Shown one piece after another: positions 22,946 through 34,515 of a stretch of DNA of 64,000 bases (positions are counted from its first letter, which is position 1; each line of letters opens with the position of its first letter). The notes below the pieces were generated by a model, which saw nothing but the letters and a program-made list of their open reading frames with translations, searched no databases and was not told the origin of the DNA. Location of the stretch: positions 2,602,001-2,666,000 of the forward strand of contig CATNEN010000025.1 of assembly GCA_950097015.1 (NCBI GenBank), written 5' to 3'. This DNA is from Macrostomum hystrix. Its lineage: Eukaryota; Platyhelminthes; Macrostomidae. Both the position numbers and the translations under genes were made by a program.

Positions 22946-25077
22946 GGCACTGGTTTCGCTCTCTCGCTTTTCCTCGACATTGACGGCGCCTTCGACAATG
23001 TGCTTTTCGAAGCCTTTAGGCGAGCCCTGGAGCACCGGGCTACGCACGAGCACCTCACCCGCTGGATTGTGTATATGATCTCTTACCGAACTGCCACCTC
23101 GCACCTGCTTGGCCACTCCCGCTCTGTGAAAGTCCAGAAGGGAGGCCCGCAGGGTGGCGTTCTTAGTCCGATCCTCTGGAACCTTGTCATGGACGAGCTG
23201 CTCTGCAGCCCTGACCCGGACCCGGTCCAGATCCAGAAAATCGGCTATGCTGAAGATGTCAGCGCCACAGTGGCTGGACCGTCTACCCCGATCCTTAGAA
23301 ACCTTCTGCAAGCTTTTAAACCGTGCCGAACGCTGGGCTCATAGCTGCGGCTTCAAACTCTCTGAGTCGAAGACCTTTGCCATCATGTTCACCAGCAAGC
23401 GAGACTGGAGGATTGAACCTCTTGTTCTCTATGACAAACCATTCGCCATGGAGAAGCAAACAAGATGCTTAGGTGTCATACCCGACCACAGGCTGAGCTG
23501 GACACCTCACGTCAAACTCAAAAATCGCAAAGCTCTCGCGACGCTTGCGCAGATCCGCAGAGCCTTCGGTGCTCCAGGGCACTACCCGGGGCCTCACCCC
23601 CCGCCGTCTCTGATGGATTTACACTACCATTGTTATACCGGCCATCTCTTTTGCCGGCTTCATTTGGAACAGTGCCCTGGAGACCAAAGGGGATTGGAGG
23701 CCCTAAGCAAGGTTCAGGGCCGTGCTTGTCGAGCCATCATGAGTGCGGCACCCTCCACTCCCTTCGCTGGCATGAATGACTTCCTGGACCTTCCCCCTTT
23801 AGATCTTTTTATCAAAGGGGAAGCGATGAAGACGGCTCGTCGTCTTCTGGACGCGGGCGTCTCCATCCAGAAGCTACTTGCCTTCAGCAAGCGGAACCTC
23901 CGGCCCCACGGCGACCTCAGCCTACGGGACCTGGACGCAGCAGGAGGCCTCAAAATTCTCTCAGATGGAATACCGTCGACGCTTCCTCGCCAGGAAGTGC
24001 GTGACCAAGGCCAATCCCGTGAAATACACTGCTTCACCGACGGTTCGCAAATAAACTCGGTCTCTGGTTTCGGCTACTGCATTATGTCAGGAGGGAAAAC
24101 TGTGGCGACCTCCCAGCACACCGGCATAAACTCTTCCGTTTTCCAGAACGAAGTTCTCGCCATCAGCTCCTGCGCCCTGGAACTGATCAATCAAAATATC
24201 CACGGTGCAGAAATCGTCCTCCACTCGTACAGCCAGGCGGCGATCCATGCCCTTGGACACACGCACACCTGCTCGCGCACAGTCCTCGACTGCGTCGCGC
24301 AACTCAACCACTTAGGGACCCACAACAAGGTGTCCCTAAGGTGGATTCCAGGGCACTCTGGCCACCCCGGTAACGAATTGGCCGACAGCCTCGCCTAGGC
24401 CGGTTCGACGGGTTCGCTTTTTGGCCCCGTGCCTGCGGTCTCCACCCGTACCGCCGTCGTCAACACTCGGATTAGCCAGTGGGTGGCCTCAAAGCACAAG
24501 GACAGGTGGATCAACACCGCCGATTGTCGGCAGTCTCGCGCTGCTGTTCCTTGTCCCTCCACTACCCTCCGCAAAGCCTTGCTTGGACTTAACCGCAGGG
24601 ACATCAGGGCAGTCACCATGCATGGCCCTCTCTGGCCACGGCTGTTTCGCTAGGCACCGCTTCCTGCAAGGCAAAATCCGCAGTGAGGAGTGTCCTTTCT
24701 GCCTCTCCTACGTTGAGGATGCAGAGCATTATATTTGCGACTGCCCCGCCTTCACTCAGGACAGGCTCACCTATCTCGGCCCAAACCCGGATCTCTCCGA
24801 CGTTTTCAGGCCTGAGAACATCTGCCAGCTCGTCCGTTACCTGAGGACCACCGGGCGAGCGACTCTCCACCTCCTAGAATCTCCGGAGGAGGACCGCGCT
24901 GTGGACGCCGGCCTCACCGGATCCCCCTGCGCGACACCGCAGCTCTAGTTGCCCGTGGTCGCCAGGGGCTAGCGGAATGGGCGGCAACGCCTCCCCGCTG
25001 CATCCGAAGGATGCCCCCTGCAGCTAAGTCAAGTAAGTCTAGTAAGTCTAGTAAGTCTAGTAAGTCTAGTAAGTCAA
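22946..25077 (+). mobile_element. 5'-truncated, inactivated non-LTR retrotransposon (RT, RNase H, Cys-His end)
   Basis: The copy starts just before reverse-transcriptase motif A (FLDIDGAFDNV) and keeps motif B (GGPQGGVLSPILWN) and a thumb region (CLGVIPDHRLSWTPHVKLK). An RNase H domain follows (FTDGS, FQNEVLAI, WIPGHSGHPGNELAD), then a C-terminal Cys-His cluster (CPFC...H..C.C). RT followed by RNase H points to the I/R1/LOA-like group. Damage: motif C reads YAED instead of YADD, frameshifts near 23310 and 24650, a TAG at 24396-24398, and Tyr where RNase H normally has its third catalytic Asp (LHSYSQAA). The 3' end is a TAAGTCTAG simple repeat (25030-25072). Possible 13-bp target duplication GCTATGAGAGCAA / GCTATCAGAGCAA at 22933 and 25078 (12 of 13 match). 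Confidence 0.9.
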
Positions 25078-25090
25078 GCTATCAGAGCAA

Positions 25091-25400
25091 CAAAACCGCC
25101 GAAAACGACAACTGAAACGAGACCACCAACAACAATGCAACCATGAACAGAAAAAAACGACGACAAAACTGCACAATAAAAAACAGGTCAAAAACAACAA
25201 CTTAAATAACAACAACAAAAACTATATTTGCAGTGTTTGTAATGGCAACAAAAACTTCCTGCCATAAAAACAACATTATTTACAAAAAATGTAAAGAAAG
25301 AAAAATAAAGTTTAAAAAAAGCAAGGAGCCGAACAATAGCCGAACATCAACATCAACACAAACAGGATGTGACAACAACACAACACGATGTACTTCTGGT
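25091..25400. other. AAC/AAA-rich intergenic stretch
   Basis: Right flank of the LINE. It begins with satellite-like sequence (CTATCAGAGCAACAAAACCG) and continues as ACAAC-rich, low-complexity DNA. No gene seen. Confidence 0.5.
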
Positions 25401-25618
25401 ACAGCCTGTCTCGCAGCCGCAGCTATTGCTCGGCGCTCCCGACATACTGTGTACAGCTGTTCACTCCGTGGCTGGGGAGGCCGCGACACCCACCCAAAGT
25501 CCTACACTAGCTGACGCTGGTACTGATACGAGTACTTTTCGGCTGAGAATCGAACTGCTGACCTCTCAGTCACAATTCCGATTGTTAGAGCCGGCTCTCA
25601 CATCATATCACTGCGGCC
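25400..25618 (-). mobile_element. SINE family B, copy 1
   Basis: Read on the minus strand, a tRNA-like head with a B-box-like AGTTCGATTCTC (about 25547-25558) is followed by GTACCAGCGTCAGCTAG, GGGTGGGTGTCGCGGCC and CACGGAGTGAACAGCTG. The body matches the element at 36596-36790. Two copies with the same order support a dispersed family. Confidence 0.55.
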
Positions 25619-25619
25619 C

Positions 25620-26760
25620 GCCAGTTGAAGCCGCAGTCAGCGCAGCAGCTGCGCCCTCCCTCGTACAGGGGACTCAAGTCTCGGACCGGGCCGGACATTG
25701 TGGTCAGTAGCCCGAAGCAGCCGTCAAATTGTCTATATACTTAACTGTATACTACTAGTAGGAGATTTGCAAAAAATATCTCAAGTTTCTCTTGTTTGAG
25801 GTTGATAAAATAATAAAAAACTGACTAAAGCGTTTATAAATTAGAAATTCAAATTTGATGGATCAACCGCAAGCTAAACAGATTAAGAGCAGCAAGTAAG
25901 CCAAAATAGTGTAGCAAAGTAGCAAAATAAGTAAATGGCATGCTTCATAAAAAATTTGGCTTATCGAGAATATTGAGAATGTGAATTTGAAATTTGAAAG
26001 ATTTTTAGTACATTTACATCGATATTGAACTAATGCCAGTAGGTCTATCGTTGTCATTGCTGACATCAGCTGCAATCAACAGGACTGACTAGCTCTTCCT
26101 GACCCCCTACTGTCATCAGAGCGTCCAGTCCAGACTCCAACCCAGAGTTGTCACGAACCACGAACGTGGGAAGAAGGAAGGCTTTAATTTAGAATTCTAA
26201 ATAGGAAACGAAACGAACGAGTGAAAAGGAATGCCAGATGGAAGGGGCGGCGGAGGAAACAAGAGGAATTGCTGTGAATAAAGAGCGCCAAGAGAGAGGC
26301 CTCCGGCCCTACGCATTAGTCATCCGGTCGTTCTTTAAAGCTCTGGCCCCAAAGAGCCATTTTGTGGGCATATTACGTATGTGCGCCGGGTGAACAGACA
26401 GAATGGAAAGGCAGGCGCAGGCCACCCTCGCTTATCGATCGGCCACCCACCCCACGCCCTGGTCCGTACACCCTGCGAAAGTCTGCGAGAAACCCCCATT
26501 AAAGCATCGAGTGGGGGCATTTAGCCGATGATTTTATATTCAGTAAGAGGCTTGCGCGCGACTCAAGCTAGCAAGCACTTTGTGAGTTTGTGGCGGCTCA
26601 GTTTTGCTTTGTATAACATATTACTTATACATTATATAAAATATTGTCATTTCTATTGTTAATATTACTATAAGAACATTCTTTCCCTCAAGTGCATGCA
26701 GCTGTCGGTTAGGCTCGAAATTTTATTGTTCTACCATATTAAAGAGGATTAAAATTACAG
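25620..26760. other. intergenic region upstream of the cyclin D gene
   Basis: AT-rich to about 26090, then more GC-rich (26100-26520). A TTTATATT TATA-like box lies at about 26533-26540. A possible donor (CTT|TGTGAGT region, GT at 26582) and an acceptor ending at 26760 would frame a short non-coding first exon at roughly 26560-26581. This is inference from motifs only. Confidence 0.35.
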
Positions 26761-26778
26761 GAGAATTTCTGTCGAAGC

Positions 26779-29700
26779 ATGTTGGCGAATGCCCCGCCTG
26801 CTGGAGTCCAAACGTTCGCCAAAGCTCCAGTAGCGGTGCCCTACGGCTACGATCCAGTTTTATTTAACGATCCCGCTATCCTGGAGGACCTGCTTCAGAC
26901 GCAAGGCCACTACGCTCCGCATCCATTCTACTGTCCGGATTTGCAGCCAAGCATTGAGTTTGAGATGCGCAGGACAATCGTCGAATGGTTGCGCGATGTA
27001 AGCTAATTATTTAACTGTTAATTGTTACCATTTGTTTAGTTTTACAATATTTATTGGCTTTAAGCCACCCAGCACCAAAAAGCTTTGGTACAATGGCAGG
27101 ACCTACCTGTCCTTAATTTCCGAGGAAGGGAAGAATTGTTGATCAGCGATTCAGCCTGAGGATCTGAGGAAGGGGAGGATCGCAGATCAGCCTGAGGATC
27201 TGAGGAAGGGGAGGATCGCTAATCAGCCTGAGGATCTGAGGAAGGGGAGGATCTCAGATCACCCTGAGGAAGGGGAGGACCGCAGATCAGCCTGAGGAAG
27301 GGGAGGATCGCTAATCAGCCTGAGGATCTGAGGGAGGAGAGGATCGCTAATCAGCCTGAGGATCTGAGGGAGGGGAGGATCGCAAATCAGCCTGAGGAAG
27401 GGGAGGATCGCAGATCAGCCTGAGGATCTGAGGGAGGAGAGGATCGCTAATCAGCCTGAGGATCTGAGGGAGGGGAGGATCGCAAATCAGCCTGAGGAAG
27501 GGGAGGATCGCAGATCAGCCTGAGGAAGGGGAGGATCGCTAATCAGCCTGAGGATCTGAGGGAGGGGAGGATCGCAAATCAGCCTGAGGATCTGAGGGAG
27601 GGGAGGATCGCAAATCAGCCTGAGGAAGGGGAGGATCGCAGATCAGCCTGAGGATCTGAATTCGTATTCCCGAAACATCCTCAGGTTTGTTCAGACGCCA
27701 ACTTCCTAGATGGCCTAGCCAACTCGGTGCAACTGTTGGATCGTTACCTGAGCAAATCTGTCAATCAGCACGAACCGAATGATCTGCAGTTGCTAGCCGC
27801 AGCCTGCATGTTTATCACCAGCAAGATCAAAGCGGTGGAACCAATGAGCGCAATGACTGTTGTTTATTACACTGACAACTTCATTGAACTGGGACAGCTG
27901 TTGGTGAGTCTGCTTTGAGTCCTGCTTGCCTCGTTTAATCCCAGTGACCACAGCATCGCTGAAAATATTATTTAAGATACTCGTATTACCAGTAGAACTA
28001 CCAAGGGGGATTTCCCGAATGCGGCCTGCATCATCTCCGACCTCGGTGGTCGCCGACCTTTATCTGGATGGTGCCGCTGGACCTTCAACAAGTAATAGTT
28101 GAGTTTAGGCCAATATCGAGGTTCCATAGCCAGCTGGAGGCACCCTGCTGACAGTGCTAACGGCGTCGGGGTGGTGACTGATTGGCTGACAGACTAGGCC
28201 AGGGTCCTGTGGTTGAGCTTCGTTCGATATTGAGACGTGATCAGCGAAATGGTAGAAATTTGCATCAGGGTGTCCATATTCGGCTGGTGCCACTTGTTGA
28301 AGGTCCAGCAGCTCCGTCTAGATAAAGGTGCTGTTCCACCTAAGTCGGAGATGATGCAGGCACATTCGGGTGACGTGCTGATAAAGTTTGAAGGCCTGAG
28401 GTGCAGTGTAATAGGGGTATGAAATACAAAAACTCTTATAGGAAAAGTCAGACCTTGTGCCAGAACCGTTGAATATCTCGATGGTCTGAACTTCTGAAGG
28501 ACTGGCGACTTGTTTTTTGTTACAGAAGATTCGCAAGAAAATGTTGGGCCGTGGTCTTGAGTTATGTGTGCTTGCGTTGCGCCCGTTCGGGTGCAGCAAA
28601 ATTATTGTCAGGGTGGTAGGAAATTCTCCCTTGGATAACGGGCGGCAAAATGACTTTCTAGTCCAACTGTTAACTTGGTTCAATTAAGCTCTGAACAAGT
28701 CCTCAACCGCCCTTCCCGCCTGACCTGCAGATCGCCGAGCTGCACATCGCCAAAGCGCTCGACTGGGATCTGGTCGGTGTCACAGTCTACGATTTGACAT
28801 TCTCTCTTATTCGCTTTTTGCAACGCGACCTTGTCATTGGCGAATTAGAAGCTGGCTTACTGCTCAACCAGGCCGACTGTATTCTAGTATCATTCCTACT
28901 GGGTGAGTTAAGCAGCTAGCTGGTGTTGGAACAATATTTGCTTGTGACATGCAAATAATAGACTGAGTAAACAGTTTCTGTACTCGTTACTCAATCGCTC
29001 AGATCACCAGTCGCTAAGGCACCCGGTGTCGCACCTAGCCGCGGCTTCAGTACACTATCTAGCCTGGCGCGAGCTCAACTTGCCCCAGCACGAGCTGCAC
29101 TCAATTGAGCAGCGACTGCTCAAACTCATTCACGTGGAGCCTGTGAGTTGATAACCGTTTTTTTTATTTACAACGACACTTTCCCAAGTCCCCAGATTGA
29201 TCTTGACCAGTCTCGACTTATCCTAAAGTAAAACTATCGCTCTCAAGAATCTTCAGACTAAGCTTTCACTCTCCCAGATCCTCAATTTGAGCTGTCACTC
29301 TCCCAGATCCTTAGGCTGAGCTGTCACTCTCCCAGATCCTCAGGTTGAGCTGTCCCTCTCCCATAGACCATAGCTTTAGATCGAGCTGTCTCTCTCCTAG
29401 ATCCTTAGACTGAGCTGTCACTCTCACAGATCCTCAGATTGAGCTGTCACTCTTCCAGATCCTCAGATTGAGCTGTCACTCTCCCAGATCCTCAGATCGA
29501 GCTGTCACTCTCCCATATCCTCAGATCGAGCTGTCACTCTCCCAGATCCTCAGATCGAGCTGTCACTCTCCCAGATCCTCAGATCGAGCTGTCACTCTCC
29601 CAGATCCTCAGACCGAGCTACAATTCTTACAGATTCTCTGATAAATCTCAGGTTGAGCTGTCACTCTCTCAGATCCTCAGATCGAGCTGTCACTCCCAGA

Positions 29701-30460
29701 TCCTCAGTTTGAGCTGTCACTCTCCCAGATCCTCAGATTAGGCTTTCACTCTTCCAGATCCTCAGATCGAGCTGTCACTCTCCCAGATCCTCAGATTGAG
29801 CTGTCACTCTCCCAGATCCTCAGATTGAGCTGTCACTCTCCCAGATCCTTAGACGGAGCTGTCACTCTCCCAGATCCTCAGATCGAGCTGTCACTCTCCC
29901 AGATCCTCAGATCGAGCTGTCACTCTCCCAGATCCTCAGATTGAGCTGTCACTCTCCCAGATCCTCAGATTGAGCTGTCACTCTCCCAGATCCTTAGACG
30001 GAGCTGTCACTCTCCCAGATCCTCAGATCGAGCTGTCACTCCCAGATCCTCAGATTGAGCTGTCACTCTCCCAGATCCTCAGATTGAGCTGTCACTCTCC
30101 CAGATCCTTAGACGGAGCTGTCACTCTCCCAGATCCTCAGATCGAGCTGTCACTCCCAGATCCTCAGATCGAGCTGTCCCTCTCCTGAGCTGTCGAGCTA
30201 CAATTCTTACAGATTCTCTGATAAATCTCAGGTTGAGCTATAGTTCCCCAGATCCAGTAATACTCTGTCATTTCGTCAATCTTCCCAATCGTCGTTTCTA
30301 ACTAAGATGATCCCAGATCCCCATTCTGATACCATGCTCTAATGTGCTGCAACCTTCGTTCGTGAATTCGCAGAACTCTCAGTCGTGGCTCCGCAGCCGT
30401 ACATTCGCTCGCTGCTGCATCGAGCAGTATCTGGCAGAACAGCCACCAAGGGCTGAGTAA
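26779..30460 (+). CDS. CCND: cyclin D-type G1 cyclin
   Basis: D-type cyclins activate CDK4/6 in the nucleus to drive G1 progression. Five exons are 26779-26997, 27685-27903, 28731-28902, 29003-29142 and 30374-30460. All are GT-AG with phases 0, 0, 1, 0, giving 278 aa, close to the usual 290. The N-terminal DPVLFNDPAILEDLL segment matches the D-cyclin lead. The cyclin box follows: EMRRTIVEWLRDVC, NSVQLLDRYLSK, LQLLAAACMFITSKIK, YYTDNFIELGQLL, ELHIAKALDWDLVGVT. The second fold has SHLAAASVHYLAW. There is no LxCxE Rb-binding motif near the start, and the C-terminus is only about 30 residues with no clear PEST or threonine degron. A divergent cyclin (for example J-like) is possible but less likely. 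Introns 1, 3 and 4 hold arrays or a foldback. Confidence 0.82.
27120..27660. repeat. ~35-bp minisatellite, cyclin D intron 1
   Basis: Units built from GATCAGCCTGAGGATCTGAG and GAAGGGGAGGATCGCA, with some copies lacking the middle (20-22 bp). The array ends about 25 bp before the exon at 27685. Confidence 0.88.
28014..28370. repeat. foldback (inverted repeat), cyclin D intron 3
   Basis: Arms of about 80 bp at 28014-28093 and 28292-28370 are reverse complements at roughly 85% by eye (for example ACTTGTTGAAGGTCCAGC and GTCGGAGATGATGCAGG in arm 2). The loop is about 200 bp. It could be a foldback transposon remnant or two opposed fragments of one element. Confidence 0.75.
29220..30240. repeat. 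29-bp minisatellite, cyclin D intron 4
   Basis: Unit GAGCTGTCACTCTCCCAGAT followed by CCTCAGATC, about 33 copies with block-wise variants (GATTGAG, GATCGAG, GACGGAG). A longer variant with ACAATTCTTACAGATTCTCTGATAAATCTC occurs at about 29627 and 30199. It starts about 75 bp after exon 4. Confidence 0.92.
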
Positions 30461-30583
30461 CGCAGGCTGTGGCTATAAAATGGCTTTTTAAAAGAGGGCC
30501 AACTAAACAAATCTTCAGGCTTATTTTGCTGCTGCAGCTGTTGTTCTCGCTTTTTAATTTCAAGCATGCCTAAATTGATTTTA

Positions 30584-30589
30584 AATAAA
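30584..30589 (+). terminator. candidate cyclin D polyadenylation signal
   Basis: AATAAA lies 124 nt after the stop codon at 30460, in T- and A-rich sequence. Confidence 0.5.
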
Positions 30590-30599
30590 TCAGAACTGA

Positions 30600-31498
30600 T
30601 TATGATTCATTGCTTGTTAAAAACAGTTTAAAGACCTCTTTACTGTCTGAAACGCCTCATCCTATAATCCATAGGTAAGTGGGTTTTTAATTTCGGTTAA
30701 AGTACCTAATCAGTCTGGTACATTGTTGTTGTATGCGGTGTAAGAACATTTTAAATGTGTTTTATCTTTTTGTCCAACCAGCTTTCCGCTTCTGCGCTTT
30801 TCGTTGGTCTTTGTCCGCTTTAAAAATACGTGTTTCTAAGCCGAAATCTTTGTCGTTTGTGTCGTCTTGTTAGATTTCTTTTGTTGTTAATCTTGCTGCT
30901 GATGTTGCTGCTATTCTAATTCAAACCAATGAATTCACGGCCAAAATAATTTTGTGACCTTTTTCTTGCGGTGTTTTTTCGGAGAAACCACAGTTAAAAG
31001 CTACTGCAAGTAGAGCAGGGATGTGGTTGTTATTTTTTCTTTAAAGTCTATCTACCATTTTGTTGTGCTTTCTATAATAAATAGCTTGTATCTAGGCACA
31101 GAGCACTTACCATCTTCTGTTTGCACCTGTTACAAATATCCTCGATCGTATTGGCCTATTTAATCCCATTTTCTGTTATTTCTCACACCTCATTTAATTT
31201 GAATAATTTCTCCATCGCTTTTTAACTGTTTTAAGAAAGAAACCAGTGGTTTATAAATGTTAGATAATTTTACTCATAGGTGCATTTTCAGCCTCCTCTG
31301 GTATTGTCGAGATAATTAACCCGCGTCTAAAATATATTTTGTTGTATGTTACTATGCGCTAATAGGTGCGAGTTTTCAACTCCCGATGGCTTTCAAAAAA
31401 CTTGAATTGCTTTCATTCAGTAATTAAAAGGCGTCAGATTTAAGTTTCAAACGAATATTATTAGACTGCCAATAATGTTGTAAACTTTTAGCTAATAA
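30600..31498. other. intergenic, AT-rich
   Basis: Between the cyclin D gene and its convergent neighbour. No gene, RNA or repeat recognised. Confidence 0.5.
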
Positions 31499-31499
31499 G

Positions 31500-31722
31500 A
31501 TCAGATAACTCTTGAGCTCCAGCAGAGACTAGATTTGATAGCAAATCACAGATCAGATAGCTCTTGAGCTCCAGCAGAGACTAGATTTGATAGCCAATCA
31601 CAGATCAGATAGCTCTTGAGCTCCAGCAGAGACTAGATTTGATAGCCAATCACAGATCAGATAGCTCTTGAGCTCCAGCAGAGACTAGATTTGATAGCCA
31701 ATCACAGATCAGATAGCTTGCG
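31500..31722. repeat. 52-bp tandem repeat, about 4 copies
   Basis: Unit AGATCAGATAGCTCTTGAGC, then TCCAGCAGAGACTAGATTTG, then ATAGCCAATCAC. Copies are nearly identical. Confidence 0.9.
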
Positions 31723-32284
31723 AGCTCTTGTCTTGTGGCTATTTATAGTAACGCTTTTGAGAATTCCCCTCAATATCATCGACCCATACAAGCACATGAC
31801 TAATACGCTCGTAACTCTATAAAAATCAATAAAATTTTAACAAATGTCAAGTCTTTTATTAGCCAGTGAATGGCCTGACGCAAACTTTAGTGAAAAAATT
31901 AAACGGAAAGGAGGGAATTGCACTTCATTACTAATAGTTTGACGGATCCAGCCAGTTCATGCTGTACAAAAAATTGTGCATATCGAGGCCACAATTTTTA
32001 ACGAAGACAGCCTAATGTAACTTCGGGCACAGTTATGCAAAATCGAAACTGCAGTTGGAAGTAATGAAAAAAGAAACAAAAACTTATAGCCTCTCGAACT
32101 CAAGACAAAAATTAGTCCTACTAATTAGTGAGCAAACGATATGCTGACAGTTTAGCAGTTAAATATATGCCGAATAAATGTCATATATAAGGTGTAAGCA
32201 CACCAAATCTATACAAACCAGTTATATTTACAGTAAGCTTTTTAACTTTAAGGTAAGATAATATCTTGCAAAAATGTAAGATTT
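31723..32284. other. intergenic, AT-rich
   Basis: No feature recognised between the two arrays. Confidence 0.45.
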
Positions 32285-33030
32285 TTCCAGAAAATGATCT
32301 TCTGGGTTTCGGAAAATGATCTTCTCACTTTCGGAATATGATCTTCTGGGTTTCGGAAAATGATCTTCTGGGTTTCGGAAAATGATCTTCTGGGTTTCGG
32401 AAAATGATCTTCTGGGTTTCGGAAAATGATCTTCTCAGTTTCGGAAAATGATCTTCTGGGTTTCGGAAAATGATCTTCTGGGTTTCGGAAAATGATCTTC
32501 TGGGTTTCGGAAAATGATCTTTTGGATTTCGGAAAATGATCTTCTGGGTTTCGGAAAATGATCTTCTGGGTTTCGGAAAATGATCTTTTGGATTTCGGAA
32601 AATGATCTTCTGGGTTTCGGAAAATGATCTTCTGGGTTTCGGAAAATGATCTTCTGGGTTTCGGAAAATGATCTTCTGGATTTCGGAAAATGATCTTCTG
32701 GATTTCGGAAAATGATCTTCTGGGTTTCGGAAAATGATCTTCTTGATTTCGGAAAATGATCTTCTGGATTTCGGAAAATGATCTTCTGGGTTTCGGAAAA
32801 TGATCTTTTGGATTTCGGAAAATGATCTTCTTGATTTCGGAAAATGATCTTTTGGATTTCGGAAAATGATCTTCTGGATTTCGGAAAATGATCTTCTGGG
32901 TTTCGGAAAATGATCTTCTGGGTTTCGGAAAATGATCTTCTTGATTTCGGAAAATGATCTTCTGGGTTTCGGAAAATGATCTTCTGGGTTTCGGAAAATG
33001 ATCTTTTGGGTTTCCGAAAATGATATTGTG
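32285..33030. repeat. 22-bp minisatellite
   Basis: Unit TTCTGGGTTTCGGAAAATGATC, about 34 copies with TTGGATTTC and TTGATTTC variants. The 248-codon minus-strand open frame (FPKPRRSFSE repeats) is a by-product of a stop-free unit. Confidence 0.93.
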
Positions 33031-33790
33031 TGATTCTGAGTTTCAGGAAAAAACTGAGGGTCTACAATCACGAGTAAAATTTAAACCATGTAGGCAATAT
33101 TGATCATAACTTCAGAGAACCGAAATTTCATACAAACGTACTTAATTAAAAAGTCTAAAAATCTAAAAGCTAATTAATTTACGAAAAAATGCTTCAACGC
33201 AAAATGAAACTTTTCTATACAGCTGACACTGCCTCTGTTTTGAATTTAAGAACATGGAGATTCCTAATTTTAGGACAAAAACAGTTATACAAAAAGATGC
33301 CAAAAAGAATTAGTAGAACAGTTGTACGATTCTCAAAAATTTGAAAACCAATCTTGCTGTGGAATGTGGAAATGTCGCCGCATTTTTCGAGAGAATAAAC
33401 TTTCGCTAAAATGAAAATATTCTAATAAGTAATCTGATTTCTTTGGCCATGAGAGTGATATTTCAAATCAGACATAACTTCAAGGACACACGAGTGAATG
33501 CTTTAAAACAATGGTCTTTCTTTCTATAAAAGTTACTCTAAAGCAGCAGTCTTAAAAGTCAGTTGAAAATTGCTCATAAGAGATTAATTCGGTCTGCCAG
33601 GTCTGAGGTCTGGCGGCCCAGAATTGTCGGGCGAAAGGTTGTCAGGCGCTGACTAGTAAAATTCTAGAATATAAAATTCAGTAACAGGGGTAAAAATTAA
33701 CTAGTAGGTTATTAATAATATCCCAACTACTCGTTGATCTGCTGAATAGTCAAATGCTAATTTAAAAAAACTGAAGTCCTGATGTAAAAT
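33031..33790. other. intergenic, AT-rich
   Basis: Nothing recognisable. Confidence 0.45.
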
Positions 33791-34440
33791 GCCCCACATC
33801 CCCAATCAAAACTTCCAAATCCCAATCCTAAACACCAAAATCTCAATCATAAGCAATCAAATCCCAATCTGAACTCCCAAATCCCACCAAATACCCGAAT
33901 CCTAATCATATAGAAAAAACTAAAATCCCAATCCTATACACCCAAATCCCAATCAGAAACACTAAAATCCTAATCCTATACAATAAAATCCCAATCCTAT
34001 ACACCAAAATCCCAGTTTATACACTAAATCCCAATCCTAAACACCAAAATCTCTAAATATAAACGATGAAATCCCAATCTGAACTCCCAAATCCCACCAA
34101 ATACCCGAATCCCAATCATATAAAAAACTAAAATCTTAATCTAAAAAACACTAAAATCCCAATCCTAAACACCCAAATCCCAATCAAAAACACTAAAATC
34201 CCAATCAAAAACACTAAAATCCCAATCCTAAACACCCAAATCCCAATCAAAAACACTAAAATCCCAATCAAAAACGCTAAAATCCCAATCCTATACACTA
34301 AAATCCCTATCCTATACACTCAAATTCCAATCCTATACACTCAAATCCCTTTCATAAACACTAAAATCCCAATCAAATACATCCAAATTCCAATTCAACA
34401 CCCAAATCCTAATATAAAACACTTGAATCCCGTTTTGAAC
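33790..34440. repeat. ~21-bp minisatellite with ATCCCAATC core
   Basis: Unit ACTAAAATCCCAATCAAAAAC with variants (CCTATACAC, CCTAAACACC), about 31 copies of uneven length. It lies just downstream of the ASPP stop codon on the minus strand and may fall in that gene's 3' UTR. Confidence 0.85.
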
Positions 34441-34515
34441 ATATGTAGTAAGATATACATCCCAAAATATCCCAACTAGGTTAGAAAGAAATTCCCACGA
34501 ACCTTCGCAAAATTT

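Noticed and set aside
25540-25600. Possible tRNA gene
   Set aside because: Only a B-box-like stretch is present; cloverleaf pairing is not visible and the sequence fits a SINE head.
31500-31722. CRISPR-like appearance of a 52-bp repeat
   Set aside because: Copies are head to tail without unique spacers, and the genome is animal.
32325-33071. 248-residue minus-strand open frame
   Set aside because: Produced by the 22-bp array at 32285-33030.
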